Below are positions 22,438-24,494 of a stretch of DNA of 24,494 nt, piece after piece. The translations under genes and the position numbers were made by a program. Location: NCBI GenBank assembly GCA_024403585.1, contig JAKSRN010000005.1, forward strand, positions 1-24,494, in the 5' to 3' direction. The DNA is from Lachnospiraceae bacterium (GTDB lineage Bacteria; Bacillota; Clostridia; Lachnospirales; Lachnospiraceae). The first letter of the stretch is position 1. Every line of letters begins with the position of its first letter. The notes beneath the pieces were generated by a model that was not told where the DNA came from, searched no databases, and was given only the letters and a program-made list of their open reading frames with translations.

Positions 22438-23605
22438 GCGCGGACTCACAGAGTTCCGTCAGAGAAGACAATGTAATGTCTCTGCTTTTTCGGATTTTCT
22501 GACCAATAGCCAAAGCTGCAAGCATTCTCTCTTTATGCATCTGTTTACCGATCTCATCACGGATTCTTTTTCTGCTGGCTTCAAATCGGTCCTCAATGGA
22601 TACTATTTCAGCATCCTTCACCCTCTTGTCTGAATAGAACAAAACCTCTTCAATGGTAAGCGGAGCGTCTGGCTGATAGACAGCTGCATTATTGTGATTG
22701 CCTACAGGCTGTACAAGTTCCAGATAGCCTCTCTTTTCCAGCCACTCTGCGGCTGCCTTTTCATGCCCTCTCCCTATTGAACGGAGCATGTCATGAAGCA
22801 AGCAGCTGTAATAGAGGATTTTTTTATCTGTCAGAGAAAATCCTGGTATATCCCGAATCTGCGCCAGCGCAAACTCAGCAGTCTCGATCATATGCTGTTG
22901 CTGAGCAATTGTGGTTCCGCATTGTTCCCAAATGTTTTCAACAATGGGCTCATCCATTGTTTCCACAGGAAGGAGTCCAACAGAGCAAAGCATCCATTCT
23001 TCTCTTTCTTTTCCTTCTTCCCACTGAAGCTCCGTAATACTTCCGAAAGGAATATTATAATCCATCAATTCATCCATTGCTTTTCCTGTGATCAGACAGA
23101 GAAATGCGCGAATCACGCCAGCATGGGCTACAACCAGACAGTCTCCATCTGTTTGCAGAAGTAATTCATAAATTGCCTTATAAAAACGCTCGCCAGCCTC
23201 CTGAAAGGTTTCACCTCCCGAAATCCTGAAGCTTCCCAGGTGTTCTCCTCTCTGTCTGAATTCTTCCGGATACAGATTCCTGATTTCTCTGAAAGTCAGT
23301 CCATCCCAGCTACCGGTATCGATCTCTGCTAATTCCTCTACCGTTTGAACCGGCACCTTCCAGCCTGTTTCCTCGGCCAGGATCTCTGCAGTCTTTACAC
23401 ATCTCTGTAAAGGACTGGACCAGATCACTCTTATGTTTTTCCTGAAGCAGTTCCGCGTTTTTTCCCTTAAGAAGAAACCGCTCAACCGTCCAACTGCTGC
23501 TTCACCTTCTCTGGAGAGCTGAACATCCTTTCTTCCAATACACACTTTTTCATCTTTATAACCCGTATCCGTTTTTCCGTGCCGGATCAGATAGATCTTT
23601 TTCAT
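22415..23605 (-). CDS. Histidine phosphatase - HD domain fusion protein
   Basis: The 396-residue protein has two enzymatic halves. Residues 1-200 are a histidine phosphatase (phosphoglycerate mutase-like): RHGKT at 8-12 with phospho-acceptor His9, SSPLQRC from 63, EIDTGSWDG and VVAHAGV with His161. Residues 225-390 are an HD metal-dependent phosphohydrolase: His238, HD at 271-272 (CLLHDMLRS), His281, NHN at 303-305 and SIEDRFEASRKRI. I recall related phosphatase/HD modules associated with MocA-like proteins in molybdenum hydroxylase loci of anaerobes, but the biochemical role is not known to me. GGAG stands 9 nt before the ATG, 13 bp behind the MBL gene. Confidence 0.85.
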   Translation of the reverse strand: MKKIYLIRHGKTDTGYKDEKVCIGRKDVQLSREGEAAVGRLSGFFLREKTRNCFRKNIRVIWSSPLQRCVKTAEILAEETGWKVPVQTVEELAEIDTGSWDGLTFREIRNLYPEEFRQRGEHLGSFRISGGETFQEAGERFYKAIYELLLQTDGDCLVVAHAGVIRAFLCLITGKAMDELMDYNIPFGSITELQWEEGKEREEWMLCSVGLLPVETMDEPIVENIWEQCGTTIAQQQHMIETAEFALAQIRDIPGFSLTDKKILYYSCLLHDMLRSIGRGHEKAAAEWLEKRGYLELVQPVGNHNNAAVYQPDAPLTIEEVLFYSDKRVKDAEIVSIEDRFEASRKRIRDEIGKQMHKERMLAALAIGQKIRKSRDITLSSLTELCESALAIIDYL

Positions 23606-23618
23606 CTTTTACTCCGCT

Positions 23619-24422
23619 TTACAATTCGATTACTTCCAGATCCTCCGGAACCCATAGGTTCCCATGATAATATTGTTTTCCTTCTTTTGCATATAACACT
23701 TTTCTGTCCCGGATATTCTCATCCTCTGTGTGATAGAGCAACAGATTTTTCACCTGAAGTTCTGCTGCTGCTTCACATGCATCCTTAACAGTACAATGCT
23801 GATGTCCATAAGGTTTGAACAGATCTGCCTGTGAATCCAGGCAAAAGGCCTCATGTAAAAGCCATTCTGCATGCTCACAATACTTTCTTTCATGTGGGTA
23901 ATAAGGCTCATCCCCACAGCAGGCAAGAATCCTGTCCGCCCCAATCTCCATGGCGAATCCATACTGCTTTGCCTTGGTGGATTGAACATCAAAGAACGTC
24001 GTCTTATGACCGCAGATTTCCCTTGAGTCACCGTCCTGTACCTCCACCAGATGGATTCTTTTACCAATCTGCCCTGTACTTTTTTTACTTAACAGCATCC
24101 GGGAGATCGTATCGATCATTCCCAGCACCTCTCCATGTCCATATATTCTTACATCGCTCTCCGGAATTGTTCCACTCGTCATCTGCTGACCGATCACCCG
24201 GACCAGCCAGATAATGCCCGTGATATGGTCTACATGCCTGTGGGTGATAAATATATCTTTTATATCCTTCAAGTCGATGCCTGCCAGCTTCAGCTGCCGC
24301 AGGATTGTATTACCACCGCCACCATCGACAAGAAATATCCCGCCTTCATCCTCTAACGTAAAACAGGTATTGTAGCACTTTGTCACCAGTGCATGGCCGG
24401 TGCCAAGCATTGTTAATTTCAT
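23619..24422 (-). CDS. RNase Z-like MBL-fold metallo-hydrolase
   Basis: The 267-residue protein starts MKLTMLGTGHALVTKCYNTC, typical of the RNase Z/arylsulfatase branch of the MBL superfamily. It has the intact metal motif HRHVDH (61-66), a central ACCGDEPYY containing a metal-ligand Asp, LLHEAFC and a C-terminal YHTED. It should bind two metal ions. The tRNA-processing role of true RNase Z is unlikely because it lacks a recognisable exosite arm and sits in a catabolic or cofactor locus; the substrate is unknown. Its start overlaps the stop of an upstream gene (ATGA), with AGAGGA 8 nt before it. No signal peptide is seen. Confidence 0.83.
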   Translation of the reverse strand: MKLTMLGTGHALVTKCYNTCFTLEDEGGIFLVDGGGGNTILRQLKLAGIDLKDIKDIFITHRHVDHITGIIWLVRVIGQQMTSGTIPESDVRIYGHGEVLGMIDTISRMLLSKKSTGQIGKRIHLVEVQDGDSREICGHKTTFFDVQSTKAKQYGFAMEIGADRILACCGDEPYYPHERKYCEHAEWLLHEAFCLDSQADLFKPYGHQHCTVKDACEAAAELQVKNLLLYHTEDENIRDRKVLYAKEGKQYYHGNLWVPEDLEVIEL

Positions 24423-24494
24423 TCGGTTTCCTCTCTATCAGGTATATATTTCAGCAGACCACCAGGATGACCTGCAGCTTTTACCATAGATATA
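24419..24494 (-). CDS. 3' end of an unidentified gene (partial)
   Basis: The minus-strand frame ending in TGA at 24421-24419 reads ISMVKAAGHPGGLLKYIPDR followed by EETE. Its stop overlaps the ATG of the MBL gene (ATGA), and it contains that gene's ribosome site, the usual sign of a translationally coupled upstream gene. Only 24 residues are visible and I do not recognise the family. Confidence 0.5.
   Translation of the reverse strand, partial: ISMVKAAGHPGGLLKYIPDREETE

Overview
The window reads as a chromosomal segment of a low-to-mid GC anaerobic Firmicute (class Clostridia; Lachnospiraceae-like by codon style, strong AGGAGG ribosome sites and gene content, which is an inference without a database search). 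No rRNA, tRNA, CRISPR array, integrase or transposase is visible. It looks like one coherent catabolic island with its own regulators and its own cofactor-supply genes.

Left part (1-9110). A minus-strand operon encodes a thiamine-diphosphate/lipoate-dependent acetoin dehydrogenase-type complex: E1 alpha, E1 beta, E2 and a lipoyl-domain-bearing E3, which loses only its last residues at the window edge. A textbook -24/-12 sigma-54 promoter lies upstream of it. A ladder of TGTGYC repeats on a 10-bp period lies 190-270 bp further up. Divergent from it are an AcoR-type sigma-54 activator and, 21 bp downstream, rpoN itself, closed by a strong terminator.

Middle part (9200-15870). A minus-strand five-gene operon carries a CinA/MoaB-like molybdopterin-binding protein, MoaA, a short flavodoxin-like protein, a metallo-beta-lactamase-fold hydrolase with an altered metal motif, and a 3-hydroxyacyl-CoA-dehydrogenase-family enzyme. 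Divergent from it are a MocA-like molybdopterin nucleotidyltransferase and, overlapping it by one base, a PucR/CdaR-type regulator. A 111-residue orphan transketolase C-terminal domain meets that regulator tail to tail.

Right part (15900-24494). A minus-strand operon encodes a three-subunit molybdenum hydroxylase of the xanthine dehydrogenase family (Mo subunit, 2Fe-2S subunit, FAD subunit). Divergent from it is a second PucR/CdaR-type regulator, paralogous to the first. Then, on the minus strand, come the 3' tail of an unknown gene, an RNase Z-like MBL protein, a histidine-phosphatase/HD-domain fusion and a GntR/FCD-type regulator.

What ties the parts together is an AT-rich operator-like motif (ATAATCGATTAT followed by or fused to GATTATCTATTAT). 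It recurs in the acoA/acoR, cinA-like/mocA and Mo-hydroxylase/pucR2 divergent intergenic regions and directly in front of the GntR gene. In at least two cases it sits inside the spacer of a good -35/-10 promoter. The simplest model is an autoregulated GntR repressor governing the whole island, with the two PucR-type proteins and AcoR/sigma-54 as further layers. The substrate is not evident. A heterocycle or aldehyde hydroxylated by the Mo enzyme and eventually cleaved by the acetoin dehydrogenase-like complex is a working hypothesis only.
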